64,000 nucleotides of DNA from Persicimonas caeni (lineage in GTDB: Bacteria; Myxococcota_A; Bradymonadia; Bradymonadales; Bradymonadaceae), in contig NZ_CP041186.1 in NCBI RefSeq assembly GCF_006517175.1, positions 4,925,074-4,989,073 on the forward strand. Reading direction: 5' to 3'. This document shows positions 16,205 to 25,500 of the stretch, one piece after another. The number at the start of each line of letters is the position of its first letter. Position 1 is the first letter of the stretch. The position numbers and the translations under genes were made by a program. A model generated the notes under the pieces. The model worked only from the letters and a program-made list of their open reading frames with translations, searched no databases and was not told the DNA's origin.

Positions 16205-16918
16205 ATGTACCGAAACACGATCAAGATTCTTATCGCAACGTTGTGCGCCGTGAGCTTGGCCGCGACGGGCTGCTCGGACGACGACAACGGCGGAGGAGGC
16301 GGCGATAATAACGCGGCCGACACCGGCGTCGACACCTCGGCTGATGCCGGCGGCACCGAGGACTCCGGCTCGGACGACGACGCGGGCTCGGATGACGACG
16401 CGGGCTCGGATGACGACGCCGGTTCGACCGAGGATACCGGCTCGGACGACGACGCGTCCTCGTCGGCGTGCGACTACACCGGGTTCACGGCCGTCTTCGA
16501 GGTCGCCAGCCAAGACCAGCAGGACATCGTCTACTCGGCTGATTCGAGCGAAGGAACGCCCGTCGACTACCTGTCGGCCGAGATCTACGGCACGAGCTTC
16601 GGCGGCGCGACGAGCGCGGGCACCATCACCGTCGTCGACGAGAGCTACGCCGACTGCGGCAACTGCTTCATGATCTACCAGGGCTGCGACGATACCGGCG
16701 AGTGCGCCAAGACCTTCATGGCCACCAGCGGAACCGTCGACATCACCGACTACCCGGCCAGCGCCGGCGAGACCCTGTCGGCGACCATGACCGACTTGGT
16801 CTTCGAAGAGGTCACCATCGACCCCGAGACCTTCGCCTCGACGAAGGTCCAGGACGGCGAGACCTGGTGCATCAACGACTACTCGCTGAGCTTGGCCACC
16901 GAGGCCGTCGCTCAGTAA
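16205..16918 (+). CDS. lipoprotein, paralogue of the gene at 13085
   Basis: The 237-residue protein has a lipoprotein signal ending LAATGC, a short Asp/Ser/Gly stalk (repeats of GSDDDA) and a C-terminal domain of about 145 residues. That domain aligns with the protein at 13085: ACDYTGFTAVFE, YGTSFGGATSAGT, YADCGNCFMIYQGC and DLVFEEVTIDPETF. The conserved cysteines suggest two disulfides in an exported head domain. I start at 16205 because that Met aligns with the start of the paralogue; an in-frame ATG at 16196 adds three residues. Function is unknown. A perfect hairpin follows the stop. Confidence 0.82.
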   Translation: MYRNTIKILIATLCAVSLAATGCSDDDNGGGGGDNNAADTGVDTSADAGGTEDSGSDDDAGSDDDAGSDDDAGSTEDTGSDDDASSSACDYTGFTAVFEVASQDQQDIVYSADSSEGTPVDYLSAEIYGTSFGGATSAGTITVVDESYADCGNCFMIYQGCDDTGECAKTFMATSGTVDITDYPASAGETLSATMTDLVFEEVTIDPETFASTKVQDGETWCINDYSLSLATEAVAQ

Positions 16919-16946
16919 GTCGTCGCCCCATCGACCCCGACCACAT

Positions 16947-16983
16947 CGACCCCCGCTACGGACATCATTCGTAGCGGGGGTCG
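16947..16983 (+). terminator. 14-bp stem hairpin after the lipoprotein gene
   Basis: CGACCCCCGCTACG pairs perfectly with CGTAGCGGGGGTCG around a 9-base loop, about 30 bases after the stop. There is no long T-run (GTATTTG follows). The stem sequence is the same palindrome that is fragmented and repeated around the IS110 element upstream. Confidence 0.65.
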
Positions 16984-17117
16984 GTATTTGAGCGCACCGA
17001 CGCCGCTCGTCACCCACCGCAACACACATTGACTCGACGAACGCGCAGTTAATTTTTATAAAGGGGCCGCTTCACCTACCAATGACCACACACCCGACTG
17101 ACTGACGGAGCTCGCCG

Positions 17118-17714
17118 ATGCCCTCGATTCCCTCGCAGATCTTCGACCGCGTGTGGGTGCCCGACTGGGAGATCAACCCGGAGACGTTCGAGCAGGTGCT
17201 CGAGCTGGCCGTCGAGATCGCTCGGGAGGGGCGCGAGGGGCGCAAGGTGGGCACGATCTTTTCGATCGGCGACAGCGAGGCGGTCCTCGAGGCGTCGCGC
17301 TGCCTCATCCTCGACCCCTTGGCCGGCCACTCCGACGAGGTCCGGCACGTCTCCGACCACAATCTTCGCGAGACCATCAAAGAGCTCGCCCAGCTCGACG
17401 GGGCGTTCGTCGTCTCCGATGACGGGGTGGTGATCTCGGCGGCGCGCTACTTCAGCACCGACGCCGAGGGCATCGACGTGCCCCTGGGCCTGGGCGCGCG
17501 CCACATCGCCGGGGCGTCGGTCTCCTGCAAGACGCGCGCGGTCGCCGTCGTCGTCTCGCAGAGCTCGATCGTGCGCATCTTCGACGACGGCCACCTAGTC
17601 ACCGAAATCCTGCCCGAGCTTTGGATGCTCCAGATCCACGGCATGATCGTGCACGAAGATTCGGTCGAGAAGATCTCCGAAGGCGAGTTCACCGTGGTGC
17701 GCCGCACCGATTGA
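17118..17714 (+). CDS. stand-alone diadenylate cyclase (DAC/DisA_N) domain protein
   Basis: The 198-residue soluble protein is a DAC domain, the fold that joins two ATP molecules into the second messenger c-di-AMP. The DGA motif is present in QLDGAFVVSDDG (near residue 95), and the second motif is GLGARHIAGASVS (near 127), followed by AVAVVVSQSSIVRIF. The usual third residue of the RHR motif is Ile, and the usual SEE of the following strand is SQS, so activity is plausible but not certain. There is no membrane helix or DNA-binding domain, unlike CdaA or full DisA. The ATG at 17118 has CGGAG upstream. It is probably transcribed alone and ends at a strong terminator. Confidence 0.8.
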   Translation: MPSIPSQIFDRVWVPDWEINPETFEQVLELAVEIAREGREGRKVGTIFSIGDSEAVLEASRCLILDPLAGHSDEVRHVSDHNLRETIKELAQLDGAFVVSDDGVVISAARYFSTDAEGIDVPLGLGARHIAGASVSCKTRAVAVVVSQSSIVRIFDDGHLVTEILPELWMLQIHGMIVHEDSVEKISEGEFTVVRRTD

Positions 17715-17749
17715 GGCTGCACCGATTGAGGCTGCACCGATTGAGGCCG
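17705..17749. repeat. three 15-bp repeats at the stop codon of the DAC gene
   Basis: CACCGATTGAGGCTG occurs at 17705-17719 and 17720-17734, and with one change at 17735-17749. The first copy contains the last codons and the TGA stop; the others repeat them in the untranslated region. This is a recent slippage-type expansion without effect on the protein. Confidence 0.85.
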
Positions 17750-17793
17750 CACCGCGCGGATATCCTTATTCGCGCAACCGACACACGCACAAA

Positions 17794-17825
17794 AAAGGCG
17801 GCCCGGCATTCACCGGGCCGCCTTT
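17794..17825. terminator. bidirectional rho-independent terminator
   Basis: AAAGGCGGCCCGG pairs with CCGGGCCGCCTTT around a 6-base loop, with A-rich and T-rich flanks. It lies between the convergent DAC gene (plus) and collagen-repeat lipoprotein (minus) and can end both transcripts. Confidence 0.9.
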
Positions 17826-17852
17826 ATTGCGTCCTACAGCTCAGGGCTGTGA

Positions 17853-19544
17853 TCAGGGCGCGGGGGTGAATCGAATGTTGTCGATCCAGCCTTTGTCGTC
17901 ACCGCTGGAGGTGCTCACGTCCTTGTCGTACGCCCAGCGAATGGTGTGGCTGCCGGCGGTGACAGGCACGTCGACCTGAGTCCAGTCGATCTCGCCTTCG
18001 ATATAGTCGTCTTCGGTGCCGTCTTCGCACACACCGCTGGGATCGAGGCAGTAGACCAACTCGTCGCAGCAGCTTTCCGAGGAGACTTTCCAGTCGAACG
18101 ACACGGTGCCGTCACTCGGCGCGTCGAAGGTGATTTCGGCCCAAGTGAGCGAGCTGTCACCGATGTCGCCGCTAGCAAACGAGGTCGACCCATCGCTGGC
18201 CACGGTCGAATCGAGCGTCCAGTCGGCGTCGCCACCGGTGCTGAACAGAGCCGGGATGCTGCCCATCTCGAACGAGATGGGGATGAGCGGGAAGAGCGAG
18301 GCGCCATCGGCGGGAACGAGTTCGGTTTCTCCGTCGACGAACTGCACGAGCAGGATGGTCTCGCCGGCCGCGGGCGCGAAGTGCAGATAGGCGATATCAC
18401 CGTCTTCGAACAGGTCGTCCGGGGTGTCGAAGGTGATGTCGGCGGTGCCGTCGGCGTCGGTGTCGAGGGCCAGTCCGTACACCGGCGGCGTCACCGTGCC
18501 GGTCGTCGAGGCTTGGCCCAGGGCCACGCCGCTGAACAGCGCGCTGGTCGAGTCGTCATCGGCCACGCGGAGCACGTCGATGGTGGCGTTGGCCGGAAGG
18601 GCGTTGAATGCGCTCAGGCGCGCATCGGGGCTGGGCGAAGTCAGGTCTTCGGTCAGCTGGGCCACCGCGAGGTTTCCGCTGGCGTCCTCGTAGGCCACGA
18701 CCGTGTAGTCTTGGCCGGGATCGAAGGTCAGCGAGGGCGTGGTCGCCAAAACCGTGCCGTTTTCGATGACGTCGAATTCGTAGCTGCCCGAGTCGATGGT
18801 CAAATCAGCGCTTGCGGAGCCGTAGCCAAGCGTGGTCACCGCGTCGGTCGTGCCCGTCGGGGCGATGTCGACCGGGCCGGCTTGCGGAAACAGGTGGACG
18901 ATTTGCACGTCGGCCACCGCCGGATCGACCGCGTCGACGTCGAAGGTCGCCACGTCCACCGAGCAGTCGTTGGTCGCGATGATCGCGACCTCGAAGGGCC
19001 CGCCGATATCTTGGGGCGTCACGGTAAATTCGCCGTCATTGGCGCCCATGGTGTAATCGAACGCGGCGCCCAAGAAATCGAATTCAACCGCGGAGGTCGA
19101 GGTGTAATCGATCGTGATCGTCTCACTTTCGATCCCTTCGAAGTACTCTTGGTCGGTGCCGGTGATATCGTTGATGGCGACTTGATCGGTGCACGCACCG
19201 CCGCCACTCTGGCTGCACACGAGCGTGCTCGAGCCGGCATCGATTTCCGACTGGGACAGCTCGCCGTTGCCGTCGGTGTCTACGCCGGTGTTGATGCGCA
19301 CGCCGCCGTTCTCGCACTCGTCGCCGGGATCGACGGTCTCGGTTTCGACCAAGCTGGCCGGGCCGGCAGGGCCCTCGGGACCTTCCGGACCTTCCGGACC
19401 TTCCGGACCTTCGGGGCCCTCAGGGCCCTGTTCACCTGCAGGACCCTGCTCGCCCTGCGGGCCTTCGCTTCCGCCGCACGCTGCAGTGCCGACTGCAAGC
19501 GCAGCTGCGATCAAAAAAACACTCAAACGATTCGTCTGGAGCAT
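17853..19544 (-). CDS. collagen-repeat lipoprotein with DUF4397-like domain
   Basis: The 563-residue protein has a lipoprotein signal ending GTAAC, then about ten Gly-x-y triplets ([20 protein letters not shown] region, residues 27-63) forming a collagen-like stalk. A Cys-containing segment with [15 protein letters not shown] follows. Next comes a DUF4397-like region starting [15 protein letters not shown] (about 205-400). The C-terminal beta-sandwich (about 430-560) has [18 protein letters not shown] and ends in WIDNIRFTP, as in jelly-roll secretion or binding modules. It is likely an outer-surface adhesin or stalked binding protein. It is divergently transcribed from the vWA gene. Confidence 0.85.
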   Translation of the reverse strand: MLQTNRLSVFLIAAALAVGTAACGGSEGPQGEQGPAGEQGPEGPEGPEGPEGPEGPEGPAGPASLVETETVDPGDECENGGVRINTGVDTDGNGELSQSEIDAGSSTLVCSQSGGGACTDQVAINDITGTDQEYFEGIESETITIDYTSTSAVEFDFLGAAFDYTMGANDGEFTVTPQDIGGPFEVAIIATNDCSVDVATFDVDAVDPAVADVQIVHLFPQAGPVDIAPTGTTDAVTTLGYGSASADLTIDSGSYEFDVIENGTVLATTPSLTFDPGQDYTVVAYEDASGNLAVAQLTEDLTSPSPDARLSAFNALPANATIDVLRVADDDSTSALFSGVALGQASTTGTVTPPVYGLALDTDADGTADITFDTPDDLFEDGDIAYLHFAPAAGETILLVQFVDGETELVPADGASLFPLIPISFEMGSIPALFSTGGDADWTLDSTVASDGSTSFASGDIGDSSLTWAEITFDAPSDGTVSFDWKVSSESCCDELVYCLDPSGVCEDGTEDDYIEGEIDWTQVDVPVTAGSHTIRWAYDKDVSTSSGDDKGWIDNIRFTPAP

Positions 19545-19678
19545 CAGTGTTCCTCCCTAAAAAGTGTCAATGGGAACATACAAAAGGGGGCACGCGGATA
19601 TCACACAGCCGTTTTACGGGCAACTGCCATAGGGGCTGCGTGTTGCATGGTGCGCGACGGAAGGCCGGCACGAGAAAT

Positions 19679-19708
19679 TTGACACCCTCCGGGATGGGGG
19701 CGTACCCT
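19679..19708 (+). promoter_or_regulatory. candidate promoter for the vWA/tubulin-like operon
   Basis: TTGACA at 19679-19684 is followed 18 bases later by TACCCT. The -35 box is perfect, the -10 box is poor. It lies about 35 bases before the GGAGGG that precedes the proposed start of the vWA gene, so a transcript from here would include that start but exclude the longer upstream reading frame. Confidence 0.35.
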
Positions 19709-19741
19709 TCGGGTGCCGAAACGTACAAATTCGCGGAGGGT

Positions 19742-22543
19742 GTGTTGCACCGATCGTCGCAGAGTCTAGCAGTAAACAAGGGAGCCATCCGAAGCGTGGT
19801 CGCTTGTTTGTGGCTATGGGTCATCTGTGCGCTCGCTCCCGGCGTCGCCAGCGCCCAGTCGACGAACGAACTCTCCTCGGCGCAGGCGCGCACCGCGCAA
19901 TATGTCTTCGTCATCGACGACTCGGGCAGCATGAGCCGGCGCGTGCGCGGCAAGGCGCCCGCCGACCCCGACCGCCTGGCCGTATTCGCGGCGCGCTCGA
20001 CCTTGAGTATGCTCGACGACGTCGACGAGGCGACCGTCGTGCGGCTCAACGGGCCGCTGGAGGGCGAGGCGGTCGTGCCGGTCGCCCCGCTGGCCGACAA
20101 TCGCGCCAAACTCGAAAAGATGCTCGCCCTCGATGGCAGCGTCGCGCAGTATGCCGGCGACCAGACGCCGTGCAAGAGCGCGCTCGACGCGGTCAAAAAG
20201 GCGCTCAACGACGCCTACCGGCCCAACGTCGCCCAGGTGGTCATGTTCCTGACCGACGGCGAATGCACCGGCGGGCAACCGACCGTGCGCGGGTTTTTGA
20301 ACGGGCTCGAGTCGGCCGACGACGAACTCTTCAAGTTCTACCTGCTTCGCTTCGAGGGCCGCGACTATACCCGCGCGCTGCAGAAGCTCGCCGACCGCAC
20401 CGGCGGCATGGCCATCGAGGCGTCGGCGACCGACCCGAGCGCTATCCTCAAGCCGTTTGCGCGGGCGTTGTCACGCTCGCAGGGCTACGAGTCGTACCTG
20501 CTCACCCCGTCTGACCGCATGCTCGACGCCCACCGCGGCGCAAGGCGCGTGCGTCTTCTGGCGGTCGCGCCCGACAAGGGCAAAGACCTCGACTTCAAGA
20601 TCAATCCGGCTCGAAAGGGCGAGACGCCGCAAGTTTTGGGCGACGCCAAGAAAGGACTGCACCAATTCGAAGACGGCCGGCGCTACCGCTACGCGGCGAT
20701 CGACTACCGCCCGGGCACGGTGCCGGTGAGCGTGAACGTCGAGGGCGCCGGGCGCGACTGGAAGGTCGTCGCGGTGCCCGAATATCGCCTCTTCGTCGAG
20801 ATGGACGTGCGCGCAGGCGCCTGTTCCCAGAAGGGCGAGCCCATCCACTACGCCGAGGTCGGCAGCAACATCTGTGCAGAGGTGCGGCTGGTGAACGAGA
20901 AGGGCGAGGTCGTCACCGCCGACGTCGCCGGCCGCGGCACCGAGGCGCTGGTGCGCTACACGGCCGCAGGTGGTGAGGGCGAGGGCGAAGGCGACCGGAA
21001 GCCGCGCGAGCTGCCCGCCAACCGGCAGGGCGACGAGGCTCGGTTCGTCATCGAGCGCGCCAATCTCGAGAAGGGCGACCATATCTTCCGGCCGATGGTG
21101 CGCCTGTCGGTGCCCGGCCAGCAGGGCGCGAGCGTGACCATCAAGGGCGCCGCCGAGACCCTGCAAGTCAGCTCGATGACCATCGAGGCGACGCCGGCGC
21201 GCGTCGACTTCGACACGCTCGTCCCCGGAGCCGAGAAATTCAAGGACATAAAGGTCGGCGGGAACTTCCCGGCCGCGCGCGCTCGCCTCGTCGTCCAGAA
21301 CCGCGAGGACGTGCCCGACTGCGTGAAGTTCGCGCTCGGGGGCAAAGGGGAGGGCGAAGAACAGAAGATCACGCCGGGGCAGTCGTACCAGCTCGGCGTC
21401 GACGTCGACCCTTATTGCGGTGCGTCGTCGTTCACGCGCGATATCCAGACGGCGGTGCGCATCGAGTTCGACCAGTCGGGACAACTGTTGAGCGTGCCAA
21501 CGCTGGTGATTCCGGTCCACTTCGCCTCGGTCAGCGAGATTTCGGTGCCCAAGGCGCTGTCGACGACCCTCGACGCCGGCGACTCCGCCACGCTCGATCT
21601 CGAGCTCGACGGCAACTTCAAAAAGGACGCCACCTTCAACGCGCTGGTGCCCCCGCCCGACGAGCGCGAGCGTTGGCCGTCGAACGCCGACCACCTCGAG
21701 CTGCGATTCCTCGACGGCGACGGCGAGCCGATCCTGAACGAAGACGACGAGCCGGCCCAAAAACACGGGGTGAGCTTTGCGCCCGGCTCCAAAAAGGACC
21801 CGCTTCGTATCGAAGTCGCCTCGGACTCGTGCTGCAGCGGCGGGACCTACCGCACCGAGATCGCACTCGTGCCCACGTCGGGCACCAAAGATCCGATCCG
21901 CGTGCCGGTCGAGATCACCGTCAACGAAGCGAGCGTGTGGAGCTGTTGGGGCCCGGCGATCCTGTGGGCGCTGTTGGCGTTGCTGCTCCTGTTGTTGGTC
22001 CTGTACGTCTACAACATGTTCAACAACAGCAGCTTTCTGAAGAAGAAGCAGCTCATCAACCGGCTCAAGCTGCTCGAATGGGGGCCTACGGGGATGCCGT
22101 CGGCCTCCACCGACGGGCCGCGTCAGATCAAAGAGTTCGTGAACAAGAAATTTACCTTCGCCAACCGCGCGAAGGCCTGGTTTGCCGCCAACCCGCTCAA
22201 GCTCGGGTTGCCCAACGGCTATAAATACGACGAGACTGTGCGTCTCGTGCTCAACACCGACCAGCCGCGGCTGTCGTCGCTCAAGGTCCTCGACAAGCCG
22301 GGCCACTACGACCGGCTCGTCGAAGACCCACGCGTCAACGGGCACGTGTACATCTCGAAGAATCAAGGATTTTACGGCGTGCCGGACCTCGACGGGTACT
22401 TCGGCTCGCTCCGCCACCAGAGCTACATCAGCCCGCCCACCGGCGAGCTCGAAGTGGTCAATCTGAGCGGAGCGAAGCTGGTGCTCGAAGACGACCGCGA
22501 CCGCATGCAAGGTAACGTAGCCGGCTGGGAAATCGGCTACTGA
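19742..22543 (+). CDS. membrane-anchored vWA-domain protein, first gene of the tubulin-like operon
   Basis: The roughly 933-residue protein has an export signal (SVVACLWLWVICALAPGVASA) and then a von Willebrand A domain whose metal site DDSGSMS is near residue 57. A long extracytoplasmic part of beta-sandwich type follows. One membrane helix (ILWALLALLLLLLVLYVYNMF, about 738-760) and a cytosolic tail of about 175 residues end the protein. The frame is open upstream, but the signal peptide places the start at the GTG (19742) or TTG (19745) right after GGAGGG. The domain order lets the protein bind a ligand outside and contact a cytosolic partner inside, presumably the tubulin-like protein encoded 23 bases downstream. 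Confidence 0.8.
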   Translation: MLHRSSQSLAVNKGAIRSVVACLWLWVICALAPGVASAQSTNELSSAQARTAQYVFVIDDSGSMSRRVRGKAPADPDRLAVFAARSTLSMLDDVDEATVVRLNGPLEGEAVVPVAPLADNRAKLEKMLALDGSVAQYAGDQTPCKSALDAVKKALNDAYRPNVAQVVMFLTDGECTGGQPTVRGFLNGLESADDELFKFYLLRFEGRDYTRALQKLADRTGGMAIEASATDPSAILKPFARALSRSQGYESYLLTPSDRMLDAHRGARRVRLLAVAPDKGKDLDFKINPARKGETPQVLGDAKKGLHQFEDGRRYRYAAIDYRPGTVPVSVNVEGAGRDWKVVAVPEYRLFVEMDVRAGACSQKGEPIHYAEVGSNICAEVRLVNEKGEVVTADVAGRGTEALVRYTAAGGEGEGEGDRKPRELPANRQGDEARFVIERANLEKGDHIFRPMVRLSVPGQQGASVTIKGAAETLQVSSMTIEATPARVDFDTLVPGAEKFKDIKVGGNFPAARARLVVQNREDVPDCVKFALGGKGEGEEQKITPGQSYQLGVDVDPYCGASSFTRDIQTAVRIEFDQSGQLLSVPTLVIPVHFASVSEISVPKALSTTLDAGDSATLDLELDGNFKKDATFNALVPPPDERERWPSNADHLELRFLDGDGEPILNEDDEPAQKHGVSFAPGSKKDPLRIEVASDSCCSGGTYRTEIALVPTSGTKDPIRVPVEITVNEASVWSCWGPAILWALLALLLLLLVLYVYNMFNNSSFLKKKQLINRLKLLEWGPTGMPSASTDGPRQIKEFVNKKFTFANRAKAWFAANPLKLGLPNGYKYDETVRLVLNTDQPRLSSLKVLDKPGHYDRLVEDPRVNGHVYISKNQGFYGVPDLDGYFGSLRHQSYISPPTGELEVVNLSGAKLVLEDDRDRMQGNVAGWEIGY

Positions 22544-22566
22544 TCACCCCATCTGAGGAATCACTC

Positions 22567-25500
22567 ATGGCGAACGAAAGAGCCGTTGTCGAAGAAATGC
22601 TGACCAAGCCGAGCATGGTCGCCCCCACGTTGTTTGTGGGCATCGGCGGCTGTGGTTGCCGCATCGCCGTGCGCGTCGCCGAGCACCTCAAGCGCCGCCC
22701 GGATTACAAGGAGCGCTACAGCGATCTCATCAAGGTCGCCCTGGTCGATACCAATATCAACGACCTGGAGACGTATCGCGAGCACGCCGACGAGAGCTTC
22801 CTGATCAGCAACTTCGAGAAGGAAGAGTACGCCAACCTCGCCGCCGGCAAGCTCTTCTTGGAGGCCGACGACTACTTCACCCAGTGGGTGCCGCAGGACT
22901 ACCGGTTCCGCGCGGGCGACACCGCCGGCGCCGGCCAGATCCGCATCGAGTCGCGCCTTGGCTCGTACTACCAGCAGAAGCACAAGGATATGGTGCCCAG
23001 GTTTCGGCGCCTGCTCGAGGAGATGAAGTCCCACGAGCACGGCCACCGACGCCTCGATACCACCGAGATTCGCATCGTGATGTGTTTCTCGAACGCCGGT
23101 GGCACCGGCTCGGGCAGCCACCTTCCGCTGGCCTACACGCTGCGCGACCAGGCGCGTGAGCTCGGCAAGCCGACCATGATCGGGGTGTGCGTGCTCCCGG
23201 CGGTCTTCGAGGACAAGACCGGCGCCAACAAAGACGGCACCTTCGCCAACGGCTACGCTGCGCTCAAGGAGGTCGAGCACCTCATGAAGCTCGGCTCGCC
23301 CGAGTCGCGCTTCTACCCCGAGAACGGCATCGAGTTTCACTACGACCCGTCGGACACCTCCAAGCGGCGGGTCCACCAGCAGCCGTTCAACTTTATGTAC
23401 CTGATCGACAAGCCGGAGTCGTACAGCCTCGAAAGCCCGGTGGACGCGGCCGCAGACGGCCTGTACCTGCAGTTCTTCTCGCCGATTTTCGCCGAGCAGG
23501 CCGGCGACTACGACAACTACACCCAGCACCAGCGCTTCCTGGTGCCTCACGACTTCGAGGCCAAGGGAATCGTCGGCTACACCCAGTATTACGGCTCGTA
23601 CGGCTCGGCCGTGCTGCTGGTGCCGGTGCCGGGGCTGGTCGACTACTGCGCGCGCTCGGCGGCGCTGGGGCTGATGCGTCAGAGCTTTTTGGGGAGCATC
23701 CCGGGCGACGCGACCTACAACGCGCTTCGCCAGAACTCGCGCACCTTCTATGAGGTCACCGAGACCGACGGCGCGGACACCGCGCCCATCCACGTGGCCG
23801 ACTTCCGAAAGAAGGACAGCGAGACCCGAAAACGCCTGCGCGACCGCCTCTTCCAGAAGCGCGTGCGCCTGCTCGCCGCCTGCGAGAACGACACCGGCGA
23901 GTCGGGCCAGTTCATGGAGATCTTCCGCCACGGCCACGGCCCGGGCGCGGTGCCCACGACCGAGGGGGCGATCGACACCGACGACGATCGTCTCGACCGC
24001 GACCGCCAGAACCTGGGCCAGGGCGGCATGAAGTACTCCATCGGCGCGATCCTGCTCGAGGCCGTCTCCGGGGAGCGCTCCGCGGGGCTGACCCAGCGCG
24101 CCTACGCGTCGATCGACGACCAGAAGAACAAGCTCATCCAGAAGGAGACCTACCAGAAGGAGGACTTCGCCTACTGGAAGTCGATCGTGAGCAGCCAGAC
24201 GCGCAAGCTCAAGCAGGTGGGCATGTCGGTGCTCGAAAACGGCTACCGCGACCACCGCACCGACGCGCTGATCCCGGGCATGGACGCGCTCGTCGACCTC
24301 GACTTCATGAAGGACGACGCCGGCGAGGTGAACCTGGCCGCCCAGCGCTACGCGGCGCTGAGCGTGCTCGACGCCCTCAAAGAGGACGACACGCGGCTGC
24401 ACGAGCCCAAGCCCCCGCAGTTCGACTACGCCGATGACGACCGCGTCAAAGACGACGACTTCAAGCGCGTCATCTCGCAGTTGTACGAGTACGAGGCCAA
24501 AAAGGCGTTCTACGAGGTCCAAAAGGCCTTCTTCGACAAGCGCGCGGTCTTCCGCGGCAAGCTCGCCCGCATGGCCGACCAGCTTCGCGGCCTCGAGCAG
24601 GGCTTCGAGGAGTTCGCCCGCAAGCAGGAGAAGAAGATCAGCCGCAAGCGCGTCGACGGCGACGAGTCGGCCAATCAGTACGTCATCGACTCCGAGGCGC
24701 TGCAGATCGAGAACGGCCGGCGCATGTGGGACTTCTATTTCGAGGACAAGATCGCCCCGCTGGGCGAGTTGAGTCTGCAGAGCAAGGAAGTCCAGAAGCG
24801 CCTGAGCGGGGTCATCCGAACGATGAGCCTGCAGAAGAGCATGGGCAACACCGCCAAGCTCCAGAAGATCTTCGAGTCGCTCCTCGAGTACGCCCAGGGC
24901 TTCTTGGACACACATATCGGCGGCGACCCCAAGGCGCAGGATCCCACTCGCCGTGACGGGCTGCGCCTGGCCGACGCGCTCAAGCTCGAAGCCGAGTACC
25001 GCGCGCTCTTCCGCACCAACCAGGAAGAGATCGACAAAGAGGGCCGCAAGGCGATCCGCAACGCCGTGGCCGAATACCGCGCCAAGCCCGACGAAGAGCA
25101 GATCGACCTGGGCCAAGACGTCTACCAGGAGTATTTCCGCGACAAGATCAAGCGCATCGAGACCGAGAAAGCCTCGCTTCTGTGCAGCTACGACGAGTCG
25201 CGCGACCAGCACGGCGGCGTGCGCCCCAACCGCGTCTTCTTGGGCGTGATGGGCGAGGACTTTGGCGACGCCGACATCGAGGGCGCCATCAAGAGCGTCG
25301 AGACCGCCGGCATCAAGTGGGTCACCGAGGGATGGCACGACCCGCACAAGATCGTCTTCTACCGCGCGGTCTTGAACGTGCCCCTGTACGTGTTCGGGCG
25401 CATGAACGAGATGAAGGAGTACTACTACCGCTTCAAGAACCTGGCGAAGCGCTCGAAGGTGCTCCACATCGACAAGAACTGGGAGAACTCGCTGCCCGAC

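Noticed and set aside
19547-19741. Extended N-terminus of the vWA membrane protein
   Set aside because: The signal peptide begins only after 19742, and a candidate promoter lies within the extension.
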